DNA from: Microbacterium marinilacus
Lineage (GTDB): Bacteria; Actinomycetota; Actinomycetes; Actinomycetales; Microbacteriaceae
Assembly: GCF_019753765.1 (NCBI RefSeq)
Contig: NZ_JAIJZW010000007.1
Coordinates: forward strand, 150,002-214,001
Direction: 5' to 3'
Length of the DNA: 64,000 bases
Positions 25,274 to 35,533 of this stretch are shown here, in pieces. The notes under the pieces were generated by a model. It was given only the letters and a program-made list of their open reading frames with translations. It was not told the DNA's origin and searched no databases. How positions within the stretch are numbered: position 1 is the first letter of the stretch; every line of letters starts with the position of its first letter. Made by a program: the position numbers and the translations under genes.

Positions 25274-26210
25274 CTCTTCCCTCCCGAGCGTCGTTCCACT
25301 GCGGCCTCGAACGCCGCGATCAGCGCGGGGATGCGCCTTGGATCCACATCCTGATGCACGGGGAAGTTGATGATCGTGCGCGCGATGCGCTCGATGGTCG
25401 CGTCCTTTCCCCTCGCCTCCGCTATCAGCGTGTGGTACAGCGTCACCATGCCGAATCCCGCAGCGTTCATGTCCTCGTACACGAGGTCCCGATCTGCCGA
25501 GTCGAGCAGCACGGGCAGCGTCTGCGGCACCTCTCCGGCCTCCAGCTCGGGCCACATGAGGGTGACTCCGTCATGCGACCGCTTGATGAGCTCAGCGCGG
25601 ATCAGCTCGAAGTTGCGACGACGCAGGTCGGAGATCTGCGTCCAGTCGTACGAAAGCACTTCAGCAGCGAGATCCGGGCGGGTAGAGCGCTGATCACAGA
25701 GAAGGGCGGCGTCCCGATAGACGACCATTCCCCCATCGGACATCGCGAACTGCTTGTGCAACGAGTACACCGCCACGTGCCCGGCGCTGGCCGCGGGCGT
25801 GCGCATCGAGCTGAAGAAGCCGTGCGCGAGGTCTTCCACGAGCACCGCGCCGACCGCGTCCGTCAGCTCGCGCACCTTCCGCATGTCCGTGTTGAGACGC
25901 CCGAAGTAGCGGATGACCACCACGTACTGGAAACGTCCGGTCGCGAGAGCCCGCTCCAGATCGTCCAGGTCGACGGAGAGGTCTTCGTGAAGCCTGTAGA
26001 AGTCGAACGAGCGTCGCGACTCGCGCACAGGATCGAACACGCCGCTGCCTTCGCGAGCGGACCAGCCGATGTAGCCGGGCAGCAGGACTCCATCGCGACT
26101 GTCGTGCGGAACCGGGCCCCGTGTGAGCAGGTCGCGCATGCCCGCTCTCGCGGACTCGTAGAAGTGCGCGGGGGCGCGCCCGGTGTCCCCCTTCACCGCT
26201 CCCTTGTCGA

Positions 26211-26217
<7 letters not shown>
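25270..26217 (-). CDS. DegT/DnrJ/EryC1-like PLP-dependent protein, short form
   Basis: A 315-residue protein resembling sugar aminotransferases of the DegT family: VLVEDLAHGF corresponds to the Asp/His that hold PLP, and YSLHKQFAMSDGG carries the likely Schiff-base lysine K155. It is about 55-60 residues shorter than typical members and the N-terminal cofactor/substrate region is poorly conserved, so it may aminate an unusual sugar or have lost activity. The GTG overlaps the preceding gene by seven bases, and its stop overlaps capE (ATGA). A canonical family member is encoded at 29925. The substrate is unknown. Confidence 0.75.
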
Positions 26218-27025
<808 letters not shown>

Positions 27026-27029
<4 letters not shown>

Positions 27030-28891
27030 CGCACCGCCTCCCCCGCGCGCTCGTCGTCAAGGTTCCGCATGATCGACTCCGCGTCGACGACGACCCCGTC
27101 GGAGCGAAGGACCCGCGTGAAGGTCAGGGCGATGACCCGCATGTCGAGCGCGAACGATCGATTCTCCACGTACCAGACGTCGTGAGCCAGCCGCTGGTCC
27201 CAGGAAGCCTGGTTGCGCCCGTTGACCTGAGCCCACCCGGTGATCCCCGGCCGCACCCGGAGCCTGATTCGCTCCCGCTCGGTGAAGAACGGCGTGTAAC
27301 GTATGAGGAGCGGCCGAGGACCCACGAGCGACATGTCTCCCTTCAGCACGTTCCAGAGCTCCGGGAGCTCGTCCAGGCTGGTGGTCCTCAGGATGCGACC
27401 GAGCGCTGTCAGACGGTCACGGTCCGGCAGGAGGGCGCCATCGGTGTCGATGGCGTTCGTCATGGTGCGGAACTTGAACATCCGGAACGGTGTGCCGTTG
27501 CGCCCAGGACGCTCCTGGACGAAGAGCACCGGCCCTCCGATGCGCCATCTCACGAGCAACGCCACGATCGCCATGGGGACCGCGCCGACGACGAGGCCGA
27601 CACCAGCCCCGAGCACATCCAGCACGCGCTTCGCGAAGAGATATCGCGGCCTATGGAGGCTCGCCTCCGACAAGACCTCGTCGAAACGGGCTGTCCCCAC
27701 CCTCAGCGCGAGCCTCTGCGCATAGTAGGCCTGCCCCGAGGCCCCCATCCGTTCGCGGGCGGACGGCGTGAGCGCTTGAAGACGTCGCACGGCGTCGGCG
27801 AGCGACGACGCCGACTCCGGCTCGAAGGCGACCCCGGCCGCGGCTTCCTCCACCATTTGTGCGGCGTCGCCTCGAACCCCCATGAGGATCGGACGGCCCG
27901 CTCGGAGGTAGGCCTGCGTCTTCGACGGGATCGTGATCTCGAAGAGCGGGTCGGTTCGAAGATGGACGAGCAGGGCGTCCGCCGAGGCGAGCCGCTCGTC
28001 CATCTCGGCGGCGGGGCGACGCCCGATGAAACGGACGTTGTCCACTCCTGCTGCCTCCGCTGCTCGCTTCACGTCCGCGAGTCGAAGACCATCGCCGACG
28101 ATGTCGAAGCGGACGCCCTGTCCTGTGAGCTCCCGGGCAGCACCGACCACGACCTCCAACGCCTGAGCGGCGCCCACGTTCCCCGCATACATCACGACGA
28201 ACTCGTCGTTCGCGGGAGGGGCGGCCGTGGTGCGAGCGCCGGCGGGTTCGTATGTCCAGTTCGGGATGACCTCGAGCTTGCCTTCCGGAACCCCTCGCTC
28301 TGCGAGGAGGCGGCGGAAGCCTGGAGAGAGCACCACCACACGGCTCGCCGCCCGATAGACCGCCTTCATGTAGCGACCGACTGCTCCAAGGATCGGCGAG
28401 CCGCTCACCATGCCCGTCGCTCGGAGCGTGTCGGGCCAGAGATCCTGCACGTCGTAGACGAACGGCACTCCCCGCACGTACTTCAGCACCTGTGCGACGA
28501 TCCCCACGGTGGCGGGCGGGTGATACACGTACGCCACAGCGGGTCGCCGGACGATCAACGCGGCCACCGCGGCCGCGAGCGCGAACGACAGATAGTTCGC
28601 CACTCGCCGGAGGCTCGACGCGTCGTGGCTCGGATAGAGCGGTACCCGCAGGATGTCGACGCCGTCGACCTTCTCCCTTTGGAAGAGCTTGATGCGATAC
28701 CCGTCGTAGAGACGGCCGCCGGGGTAGTTGGGGAACCCGGTCAGCACCTGCACGCTGTAGCCCCGTGCGCGGAGCGCCTTCGCGAACATCAGGCCTTTGA
28801 AGGTGGGTTCCGGGTCGAACCACTGGCTCACGATGAGCACGCGACGGGAGTTCCGGTCGGACGCCCGTCGGCGAGGTCGTGCGGCGTTCAT
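27026..28891 (-). CDS. fusion of WbuB-like GT4 glycosyltransferase and PglC-like initiating phosphoglycosyl transferase
   Basis: A 621-residue fusion. Residues about 15-405 form a GT4 glycosyltransferase (LIVSQWFDPEPTFKGLMFAK; VYDVQDLWPDTL; VVMYAGNVGAAQALEVVV). Residues about 415-615 form a monotopic sugar-phosphate transferase: a hydrophobic re-entrant segment after KRVLDVLGAG, FVQERPGRNGTPFRMFKFRTM, and the catalytic Asp-Glu pair D507-E508 in TSLDELPELWN. The C-terminal part would load the first sugar phosphate onto undecaprenyl phosphate. The N-terminal part would add the second sugar, plausibly L-FucNAc since WbuB is the FucNAc transferase in E. coli O26 and CapE-F-G lie in the operon. 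The fusion lets both steps occur in one protein. Confidence 0.9.
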
Positions 28892-29928
28892 GCGCGGTAA
28901 GCCGGGAAGAAGTCGGGGTCGATCGAGGAAGCCCCTTCACGATCGGCAGTGAGGCGGTCGTATGCTTCCACGTTCAGGATCCTCCTGCCGATTCGGAACG
29001 TCTCCGTGTCGCCGGGCGCGAACGCCCGCTTGTACCGTTCGATGCCGTCGCCGGCGGACACCCCGCCTCCGAGCACGAATGCTCGCTTCCCCTTCTCGCG
29101 GGCCCAACGGATGATCTCGTACTTGAGCAGGTCGTTCGGCCGATAGGGGTAGGCCTCCTCGAGCGTCCCGCCGAGGAAGGAGTAGACGACGTCTTGCGAG
29201 ACCAGGACCAACTCGGTCGAGACGATCCTTCCGGAGAGGTAAGCATGGAAATAGGCCCAGTGACCATCGAGGTCTGAACGCAGCCGATCGAAGAAGTCCC
29301 GTGTGAAGTAATAGCGGGGCGCCGCCGCCCTGCGGTCCATCGTCGCCCGGTAGACGCGCAGGAAGCTGTCCAGGTGAGCGCCTTCGGCGTCGACCACTAC
29401 CTCGACGCCTGACCGCCTTGCGCGGTTGACGTTCTTGCGCACCTTGTGCTCGAAGCCGGCCCAGAGCGCCGGCTCGTCGAGCTCCAACCGCACCACCACG
29501 TTCGGCTGTCGTTCGACGACTTCGCCCGGGTACCAATCGTGCGATCCCTCGAAGAGGTCGAACCGGATGAACTCGCTGACGACGTTCTCGGATCTCGCCC
29601 ATTCGTCGAAAGCCGGCCAGAACCGCTGAGCCGTCTCACTCGGCCGCTGCTGCCCCCAGTGCGCGGGCCCGCCATACCCATACGCGCTCGTGATGTCGGT
29701 GAACGTCTGTCCCGCGGATATCCGCCGCAGGAGGAAAGGATAGAGAATGCCTGCCTCGCCCTCGTCCTCGAAGAGGGCGGCCAGCGCGCGGTCGCCGTCC
29801 TGTCCGAAGAGACTCACGTACGCGGGGCGTGCGCTCACTTCCCGCTTCGGGAGACGGCGCCACACCCGCTCCCACTCAGCCCTGTCTTTCGCGTCTCCCG
29901 CGTCGAGGACTCGCAGTCGCGCCGTCAT
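28888..29928 (-). CDS. FemAB/GNAT-like acyltransferase (Acetyltransf_6 type)
   Basis: A 346-residue protein of the FemABX-like GNAT group. Seen: EHKVRKNVNRARRSGVEVVV near residue 155 and the C-terminal half GTLEEAYPYRPNDLLKYEII with AREKGKRAFVLGGG, the conserved second GNAT domain of such enzymes. Related proteins transfer amino acids or acyl groups to lipid-linked peptidoglycan precursors or to polysaccharides. In this operon an acylation of the glycan or an amino-acid decoration is plausible. Stop and start overlaps with both neighbours (ATGA) tie it to the pathway. Donor unknown. Confidence 0.8.
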   Translation of the reverse strand: MTARLRVLDAGDAKDRAEWERVWRRLPKREVSARPAYVSLFGQDGDRALAALFEDEGEAGILYPFLLRRISAGQTFTDITSAYGYGGPAHWGQQRPSETAQRFWPAFDEWARSENVVSEFIRFDLFEGSHDWYPGEVVERQPNVVVRLELDEPALWAGFEHKVRKNVNRARRSGVEVVVDAEGAHLDSFLRVYRATMDRRAAAPRYYFTRDFFDRLRSDLDGHWAYFHAYLSGRIVSTELVLVSQDVVYSFLGGTLEEAYPYRPNDLLKYEIIRWAREKGKRAFVLGGGVSAGDGIERYKRAFAPGDTETFRIGRRILNVEAYDRLTADREGASSIDPDFFPAYRA

Positions 29929-31061
29929 CGCGCCCCGAGGAAGACGTCGATCGCCGCGAACACCCGGTCGACCTGCTCATCGCGCAGCGCGGATCCGCTG
30001 GGCAGCGTCAGCCCGGTGCGGAACAGCCGCTTCGACGAGCCGTTGATCTCGCCGCGCGCGCCGGCGAACACCGGCTGCAGGTGCATGGGCTTCCATAGCG
30101 GGCGGCTCTCGATGTTCTCCGCCGCCAGAGCCGCGCTCAGCTCGCTGGGCTCCCAGCCGGCCGCCTCGGCGTCGACGACGATCGAGGTGAGCCACGCGTT
30201 GTCGTGTTCGTCGCCGTCCGCGCCGAAGACCTCGACGCCCGTGACGTCGCCGAAGGCGCGCTTGTAACGGTCGCGCAGCGCCCTCCGCCGGGCGATCATC
30301 TCGTCCAGCCGCGACAGTTGGGCGCGGCCGAGCGCTGCCAGCAGGTTGCTCAGGCGGTAGTTGTAGCCGATGTCGGTGTGCTCGTAGTGCACCACCGGCT
30401 GCCGTGCCTGCGTCGCCAGGTACCGCACATGCTGCGCCAGGTCGCCGTCGTCGGTCAGCAGCGCCCCGCCGCCCGAGGTGGTCATCACCTTGTTGCCGTT
30501 GAACGACAGGATCGACGCGGCGCCGAAGCTGCCCGCCGCCCGACCGGCGTGCGTCGCCCCCAGCGACTCCGCGGCGTCCGAGAGCACGGGGACGCCGTGC
30601 GCCGCCGCGATCTCCTCGATCGCGGTGTAGTCGGCCGTCTTGCCCAGCAGGTCCACCGGCACGATCGCGCCGACCCGCTCGCCGAGCTCCCGTACCCCTG
30701 CGAGCGCCTGCTCCAACAGCTCCGGGTCCATGTTGCCGGTCGCCGGGTCCGCGTCGACGAAGTACGGCTCGGCACCGGTGTAGACGATGGCGTTGGCGGT
30801 CGCCGCGAACGTCATCGTGCTCGTGAGCACCACGTCGCCCGGCCTGACGCCCAGCGCGATCAGACCGAGGTGGAGCCCGGCGGTGCCCGAGCTGAGCGCT
30901 ACGCCGTGCGCCACGCCGACGCGCTCCGCGAGGTCTCGCTCGAACGCGTCGACCTCCGGGCCGAGCGGCGCGACCCACCCCGATCGCAGCGCGGCGACCA
31001 GCCGGTCCTCCTCGAGCTGCCCGATGTCGGGCGGTGACAGGTAGACCCGATCGGCGGTCAC
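29925..31061 (-). CDS. DegT/DnrJ/EryC1/StrS aminotransferase (PglE-like)
   Basis: A 378-residue PLP enzyme of full length: ALSSGTAGLHLGLIALGV, VPVLSDAAESLGATHAGRA and the Schiff-base lysine K191 in SFNGNKVMTTSGGG. Such enzymes aminate 4-keto-6-deoxy UDP-sugars. Immediately downstream of a WbpM/PglF-type dehydratase, its substrate is probably UDP-2-acetamido-4-keto-2,6-dideoxyglucose, giving a UDP-4-amino sugar on a route like that of bacillosamine. GTG 31061 overlaps the dehydratase stop (GTGA). Stereochemistry is not predictable from this reading. Confidence 0.9.
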   Translation of the reverse strand: MTADRVYLSPPDIGQLEEDRLVAALRSGWVAPLGPEVDAFERDLAERVGVAHGVALSSGTAGLHLGLIALGVRPGDVVLTSTMTFAATANAIVYTGAEPYFVDADPATGNMDPELLEQALAGVRELGERVGAIVPVDLLGKTADYTAIEEIAAAHGVPVLSDAAESLGATHAGRAAGSFGAASILSFNGNKVMTTSGGGALLTDDGDLAQHVRYLATQARQPVVHYEHTDIGYNYRLSNLLAALGRAQLSRLDEMIARRRALRDRYKRAFGDVTGVEVFGADGDEHDNAWLTSIVVDAEAAGWEPSELSAALAAENIESRPLWKPMHLQPVFAGARGEINGSSKRLFRTGLTLPSGSALRDEQVDRVFAAIDVFLGAR

Positions 31062-32896
31062 TGCGCCTCCTGGCGGAATCGTGGGATGGCCGCGGTGCTG
31101 TTGTCTCGTGGCTCGGTGAACATCCGCCCCGCCCACCCGCTGTAGTCGAGTCCCTCGGGAGGGACCGGCTCCACCGCGGCGTGGGAGATCTTCGGATGGA
31201 ACCTCCGGCTCGCCGACTCGCGCTCGCCCACCAGCTCCTCGTGCAGTTTCTCTCCCTCGCGCAGACCGGTGAACACCACCGGAAGCTCTTTGCCCGACAT
31301 GGCGATCATGCGCTCGGCGATGTCGAGGATGCGCACCGGCTCGCCCATGTCGAGGATCAGCACCTCCCCCGCCTCACCGATGCCGCCGGCCTGCACGACC
31401 AGCTGGCATGCCTCGGGGATCGTCATGAAGAACCGTGTCGCGTCGGGGTGCGTCACGGTCAGGGGACGGCCCTGCTGGATGAGGTTCTGGAAGATCGGGA
31501 TCAGCGACCCCCGGCTGCCGAGGACGTTGCCGAACCGCACCGACAGGTAGGGACGTTCCGTGCGCTTCGCCATCCAGGCGGTCAGCTTCTCGGCGACCCG
31601 CTTCGAGTGCCCGAGCACGCTCTTCGGGTTCGCCGCCTTGTCGGTCGAGATGTTGACGAACGTCTCGACGCCTGCCGACTCCGCGGCGCGCAGCACGTTC
31701 AAGGTGCCCAGCACATTGGTCTTCCACGCCTCCTCCGGATACTGCTCCAGCATCGGCAGGTGTTTCAGCGCCGCGGCGTGAAACACGACCTCCGGGCGTC
31801 GCGCCTCGAAGATCTCCGCCAGTGCATCTGGGTCACGGATGTCGGCCAGCACGACGTCCCTGGTGTCCAGCAGGCCGTGGCCGGAGATCGAAAGCTGAGC
31901 GCTCTGCAGGCCCGTCTCGTCCCGGTCGAGCATGATCAGCTCGGCCGGCGCGAAGGCGACGATCTGGCGGCAGAGCTCCGCACCGATCGAGCCGCCTGCC
32001 CCGGTGACCAGCACCCGCTTGCCGGCGATGTACCCGGTCACCAGCTCGGCCTTCATGTCCACGGGCTGGCGACCGATCAGGTCCTCGATCTCGATGTCGC
32101 GGATGTCCGCGGCGCGCGAGCCCTCCCGCAGGATATCGGAGAACGGCGGCAGCACCTTGACGCGCACCCCCAGCTCGCTGGCCGCGTCGTGCACGCGCTG
32201 CAGCAGCTCGGAGTCGGCACGGCCGATGGCCACGATGAGCACCTCGGCGCGCGTCGCGACGACGATGCTGCGCAGGTCGTCCAGGCCCCCTTGCACCCGC
32301 ACGCCCTTGAGCTGCATGTTGCGCTTTCGCGGGTCGTCGTCGACGAGCCCGACCGCCTGGTAGCTCGACAGGGGGTCGGTCTCCAGCCGGCGCACCAGGT
32401 CGGCGCCGAGGTATCCGGCACCGTAGATCAGGGTGCGCGTCGCGCCGGAGTCGGGGCGCTGGCGCCTCTCCACGTAGAGGCGCTTCAGGTACCGCACGCT
32501 GAACGCGGCCAGCAGCGCGATCGGCAGCGCGATGAACATCGCACTGCGCGGGACCGCGACCAGCGGCCCGACGAACAGCAGGGGGATGCCCAGCAGAAGC
32601 GCCACGAGCACCACCGCCTGCGCGACCGCCCGCACCTCCTCGAAGGTGCCGTACGTGTAGCGACCTCGGTACAGATAGACGCTCCAGCCGACGACGAGCT
32701 GCAGCAGCCCGGCCGTCACGACGAGCACGAGCATCCGCGGCCAGCTGTCGCGGCCGAGGTCGAACTCGTACCGCAGCAGGAAGGCGAGCACGACCGCCGT
32801 GGCCCAGGCGGCGACGTCGAGCGCGTACTGGGCGCCGTAGCGGCGCAAGAGCGCGAGAGGGCTGCGGTCTCCGTCCCTGCTCTTCGTCGTAGTCAC
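31058..32896 (-). CDS. membrane UDP-GlcNAc 4,6-dehydratase (CapD/WbpM/PglF family)
   Basis: A 612-residue protein. Four N-terminal membrane helices (about 20-150) are followed by a CoA-binding-like Rossmann domain (LIYGAGYLGADLVRR) and the extended SDR catalytic domain (VTGAGGSIGAELCRQI near residue 300; NISTDKAANPKSVLGHSKR). It dehydrates UDP-GlcNAc to the 4-keto-6-deoxy sugar for the aminotransferase next to it. At the position of the Met or Tyr of the (M/Y)xxxK motif there is Leu428 before Lys432. First gene of the 14-gene operon; GTG 32896 has a weak GAGAG site. Confidence 0.92.
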   Translation of the reverse strand: MTTTKSRDGDRSPLALLRRYGAQYALDVAAWATAVVLAFLLRYEFDLGRDSWPRMLVLVVTAGLLQLVVGWSVYLYRGRYTYGTFEEVRAVAQAVVLVALLLGIPLLFVGPLVAVPRSAMFIALPIALLAAFSVRYLKRLYVERRQRPDSGATRTLIYGAGYLGADLVRRLETDPLSSYQAVGLVDDDPRKRNMQLKGVRVQGGLDDLRSIVVATRAEVLIVAIGRADSELLQRVHDAASELGVRVKVLPPFSDILREGSRAADIRDIEIEDLIGRQPVDMKAELVTGYIAGKRVLVTGAGGSIGAELCRQIVAFAPAELIMLDRDETGLQSAQLSISGHGLLDTRDVVLADIRDPDALAEIFEARRPEVVFHAAALKHLPMLEQYPEEAWKTNVLGTLNVLRAAESAGVETFVNISTDKAANPKSVLGHSKRVAEKLTAWMAKRTERPYLSVRFGNVLGSRGSLIPIFQNLIQQGRPLTVTHPDATRFFMTIPEACQLVVQAGGIGEAGEVLILDMGEPVRILDIAERMIAMSGKELPVVFTGLREGEKLHEELVGERESASRRFHPKISHAAVEPVPPEGLDYSGWAGRMFTEPRDNSTAAIPRFRQEAQ

Positions 32897-33073
32897 GGTG
32901 TCTCTCAGGCCCTCCGCCCATAGCGCCTGAGCGAGAAAGCCGAATCGAGGTGATGATTCCCAGCGCTCGTTCAGGATATAAGCACCATCTGACGTGCGCG
33001 CCAGATGCGCCGAGAGTAATTCCCGGTCATCGGAGCCGATGGGTGCATTCCGCCCCGACCTACAGTGGTCACC
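32897..33073. promoter_or_regulatory. divergent promoter region of the glycan operon and the DUF4012 gene
   Basis: This 177-base spacer separates the minus-strand operon from a plus-strand gene. TACAGT at 33061-33066, seven bases before the ATG at 33074, is a likely -10 box for a leaderless DUF4012 mRNA. On the minus strand an AT-rich TTATATC (near 32981-32975) is the best -10 candidate for the operon, leaving a leader of about 75 bases. No -35 box is convincing on either strand. Confidence 0.45.
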
Positions 33074-34768
33074 ATGCGCCGAGGCCGTGTCCGCTTCTCT
33101 CCTGTGAGCATCGCGTTCCTCGGCGTGCTCGCCGCGGCCCTGTTGTGCACGATCTGGGTCGGCGTGCGAGGAGCGATGGCGGTCGGTCACCTGCAGAGCG
33201 TCGCGCAGATCTCGAGAGAGGTCCCCGCAGCGTTCGCGGGATCGGACACCGAGCTCGCTCCCCTGGCCGCCGACCTGCAGCGCGAGGCGGCCGCCGCGCA
33301 TTCCCTCACCGACGACCTCGTCTGGACCGCGAGCGAGGCGCTGCCATGGGTCGGCCCGCAGCTGGCCGCGGTGGGGGCGATCGCCGAGAGCGCCGACCTG
33401 CTCACCGACCAGGCGCTGCCTCCGCTCGCCGAGATGGTCGACGGAGGCGGGCTCGACGCGCTCGCACCACAAGACGGCGCGCTGCCACTCGATCGGATCG
33501 CCGCGCTCGGCGAACACCTGCCGGCCGCCGTCGAAGCGGCGACCACAGCCCGTGAGTCGATCGATCGGGTGGACGCGCGACGGCTCGTCGGCGTGCTGCA
33601 GGGCACGTACGAGGACGCCCGCGGCGCCGTCACGCAGGTCGCCTCGGCGATCGATGCCCTCGACAATGCGTCTCGCCTGCTCCCGTCGATGCTCGGCCAG
33701 GACGGGCAGCGCGACTACCTGCTCGCCTTCCAGAACAACGCAGAGCTGCGCTCGCTCGGGGGGATGCCCGGCTCTTTCGCGGAGGTGAGCGCGGACGACG
33801 GCCGCATCACCTTGGGAACGCAGTACTCGGCGGGCGACTTCGCCGTCGACGAGCCGATCCCCGGCCTGTCGGAGGAGCTGTCAGAGCTCTATCAAGGTCC
33901 GGACCGTGTGATCTCGGCGACGACGGAGATCCCCGACTTCGCGGTCGTCGGCGAGCTCCTGCACGGGTACTGGTCCGCGAGGAAGGGTTCAGAGCTCGAC
34001 GGGGTGCTGTCGATCGACCCCGTCGCGCTGTCGTACCTGCTCGAGGCGACCGGCCCGGTGTCGTTGCCGGGCGGCGACACCCTCACGTCCGCGAACGCCG
34101 TCGACTTGCTGCTCAACGAGGTGTATCTGCGGTACGACCCCCTTCAGCAGAACGCGTACTTCGCCGCCGCGACGTCGGCGGTCTTCGACGCCATAACGGA
34201 GGGCCGCTACGAGCCGGCGACCCTGGTGGCCGCCCTCATGAAGGCCGGCGGCGAGCGACGCCTCCTCGTCTACAGCACCCATCCCGACGAACAGCAGACG
34301 CTCGCCGACACGACCCTGTCGGGCCCCCCGCCTTCCAGCGACGAGTTCGGCGTCTACCTCAACGACGGCACGGGCTCGAAGATGGGCTACTACCTGCGAA
34401 CCGACGTGACCCTGGTCGACAGCCTCGCGCGGGCCGGAGCCTCGGAGCTGACGCTGACGCTGCGCAGCGAGGCGCCCGACGATGCGGCGAGCCTTCCGGC
34501 ATCCGTGACGGGCGGCGGCGGGTACGGGGTGCCCGCCGGTATCGCCCGCACGGTCGTCTACATCTACGTGCCGCAGGGGTACGACGTCAGCGGCCTCGAC
34601 GCCGGGGGGTTCACGGGGTTCACGCGCGGCACGCATGGGGGCCACGACGTGCTCGTCGGCTACGTGGATCTGGCGCCCGGCGAGTCCGCGACGACGCGCC
34701 TCACGGCGGGCCCGACCAGCCCGATGAACGGGCGCCCCACGATATTGGTCACCCCGCAGGCCCATTGA
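33074..34768 (+). CDS. DUF4012 domain-containing membrane-anchored protein
   Basis: A 564-residue protein with one N-terminal helix (about 10-35) and a large extracytoplasmic part. The segment DGQRDYLLAFQNNAELRSLG, followed by GGMPGSF, is the signature of DUF4012, found in actinobacterial polysaccharide loci. C-terminal residues about 430-560 look like a beta-rich domain. Function is not established; a role in export, assembly or anchoring of the surface glycan is inferred from linkage. ATG 33074 is chosen over GTG 33065 because of the TACAGT box seven bases upstream. Confidence 0.82.
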   Translation: MRRGRVRFSPVSIAFLGVLAAALLCTIWVGVRGAMAVGHLQSVAQISREVPAAFAGSDTELAPLAADLQREAAAAHSLTDDLVWTASEALPWVGPQLAAVGAIAESADLLTDQALPPLAEMVDGGGLDALAPQDGALPLDRIAALGEHLPAAVEAATTARESIDRVDARRLVGVLQGTYEDARGAVTQVASAIDALDNASRLLPSMLGQDGQRDYLLAFQNNAELRSLGGMPGSFAEVSADDGRITLGTQYSAGDFAVDEPIPGLSEELSELYQGPDRVISATTEIPDFAVVGELLHGYWSARKGSELDGVLSIDPVALSYLLEATGPVSLPGGDTLTSANAVDLLLNEVYLRYDPLQQNAYFAAATSAVFDAITEGRYEPATLVAALMKAGGERRLLVYSTHPDEQQTLADTTLSGPPPSSDEFGVYLNDGTGSKMGYYLRTDVTLVDSLARAGASELTLTLRSEAPDDAASLPASVTGGGGYGVPAGIARTVVYIYVPQGYDVSGLDAGGFTGFTRGTHGGHDVLVGYVDLAPGESATTRLTAGPTSPMNGRPTILVTPQAH

Positions 34769-34915
34769 ACGGCGCTTTCGCCCGAAACACGGCGGAAAAG
34801 CCGACATGCGTATGGCGGAGTAGACGTTTCATGGTGATACTGATATGGAGTTGGCGGACCGCCAGCTGTTTCGCGTCACCCGGGTTGCTCAATCCGCCCG
34901 TTTAAAGAGGTAGTC

Positions 34916-35473
34916 ATGAAGAAGCACACCAAGATGGTTGCCTCGCTGGTCGTGGCGGGTGCCCTCGCGTTCGGCGCCCCGGCAGCTGCGCAGGCCTACC
35001 CGGCGCCGACGCCGGACGCTCCTGCTGTCAGCGGCTCGCTCGTTCCCGGCGGCACCGTGGCGGTAGCCTTCGGCGGCTTCGATGCCGGCGAAACGGTCGA
35101 GGTCACACTGACCGGTGAGTCGGCGCTTTCGGCGACGCTCGCCTCGATCGTCCGCACCGCGGTCGAGACGAAGAGCGCGACCTACCAGGCCGCAGATGAC
35201 GGGTCCGTCGTCGTGAACGTGACCCTCCCGGCGAACGCCTCGGGCACCTACACGCTGACGGCCACCGGGTCGACGAGCGGACTCGTCCAGACCGCGACGC
35301 TGACTGTCGGAGCGACCTCGGGCACCGGCGCGAGCGGAGCCGACGGCAACCTCGCGGCCACCGGCAGCAGCGACATGACCGCTCTGTGGGTCGGCGGCGG
35401 CGCGCTGCTGCTCACCGGTGGAGCGGTTCTCGCCGCGACCACGATCCGTCGTCGCCAGCACCGCGACAGCTGA
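34916..35473 (+). CDS. LAXTG-anchored cell-surface protein
   Basis: A 185-residue secreted protein. It has a signal peptide (KKHTKMVASLVVAGALAFG, then AQA cleavage at about residue 27), a Thr/Val-rich immunoglobulin-like domain, a Gly/Ser/Ala linker, and a C-terminal sorting signal: LAATG, a hydrophobic helix and the tail RRRQHRDS. LAXTG is the motif of class E sortases in actinobacteria. AAAGAGG precedes the ATG. It ends in a strong terminator, so it is probably expressed as a single gene. The 147-base spacer before it holds no other gene. It may be a surface-layer component next to the glycan locus. Confidence 0.88.
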   Translation: MKKHTKMVASLVVAGALAFGAPAAAQAYPAPTPDAPAVSGSLVPGGTVAVAFGGFDAGETVEVTLTGESALSATLASIVRTAVETKSATYQAADDGSVVVNVTLPANASGTYTLTATGSTSGLVQTATLTVGATSGTGASGADGNLAATGSSDMTALWVGGGALLLTGGAVLAATTIRRRQHRDS

Positions 35474-35488
35474 TCGCGTAAGACTCGC

Positions 35489-35520
35489 GGAGGGACCGGC
35501 GGATCACCGTCGGCCCCTCC
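35489..35520. terminator. strong hairpin between convergent genes
   Basis: A 14-bp stem (GGAGGGACCGGCGG with CCGTCGGCCCCTCC; one G-T pair and one mismatch) with a 4-base loop lies between the LAXTG gene and the convergent nuclease-like gene. Likely a bidirectional terminator. Confidence 0.7.
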
Positions 35521-35533
35521 AGCGCGTCTGGGG

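Noticed and set aside
34769..34915. Firm promoter assignment for the LAXTG protein
   Set aside because: TAGACG-N17-TATGGA and GATACT are both possible but each matches consensus poorly.
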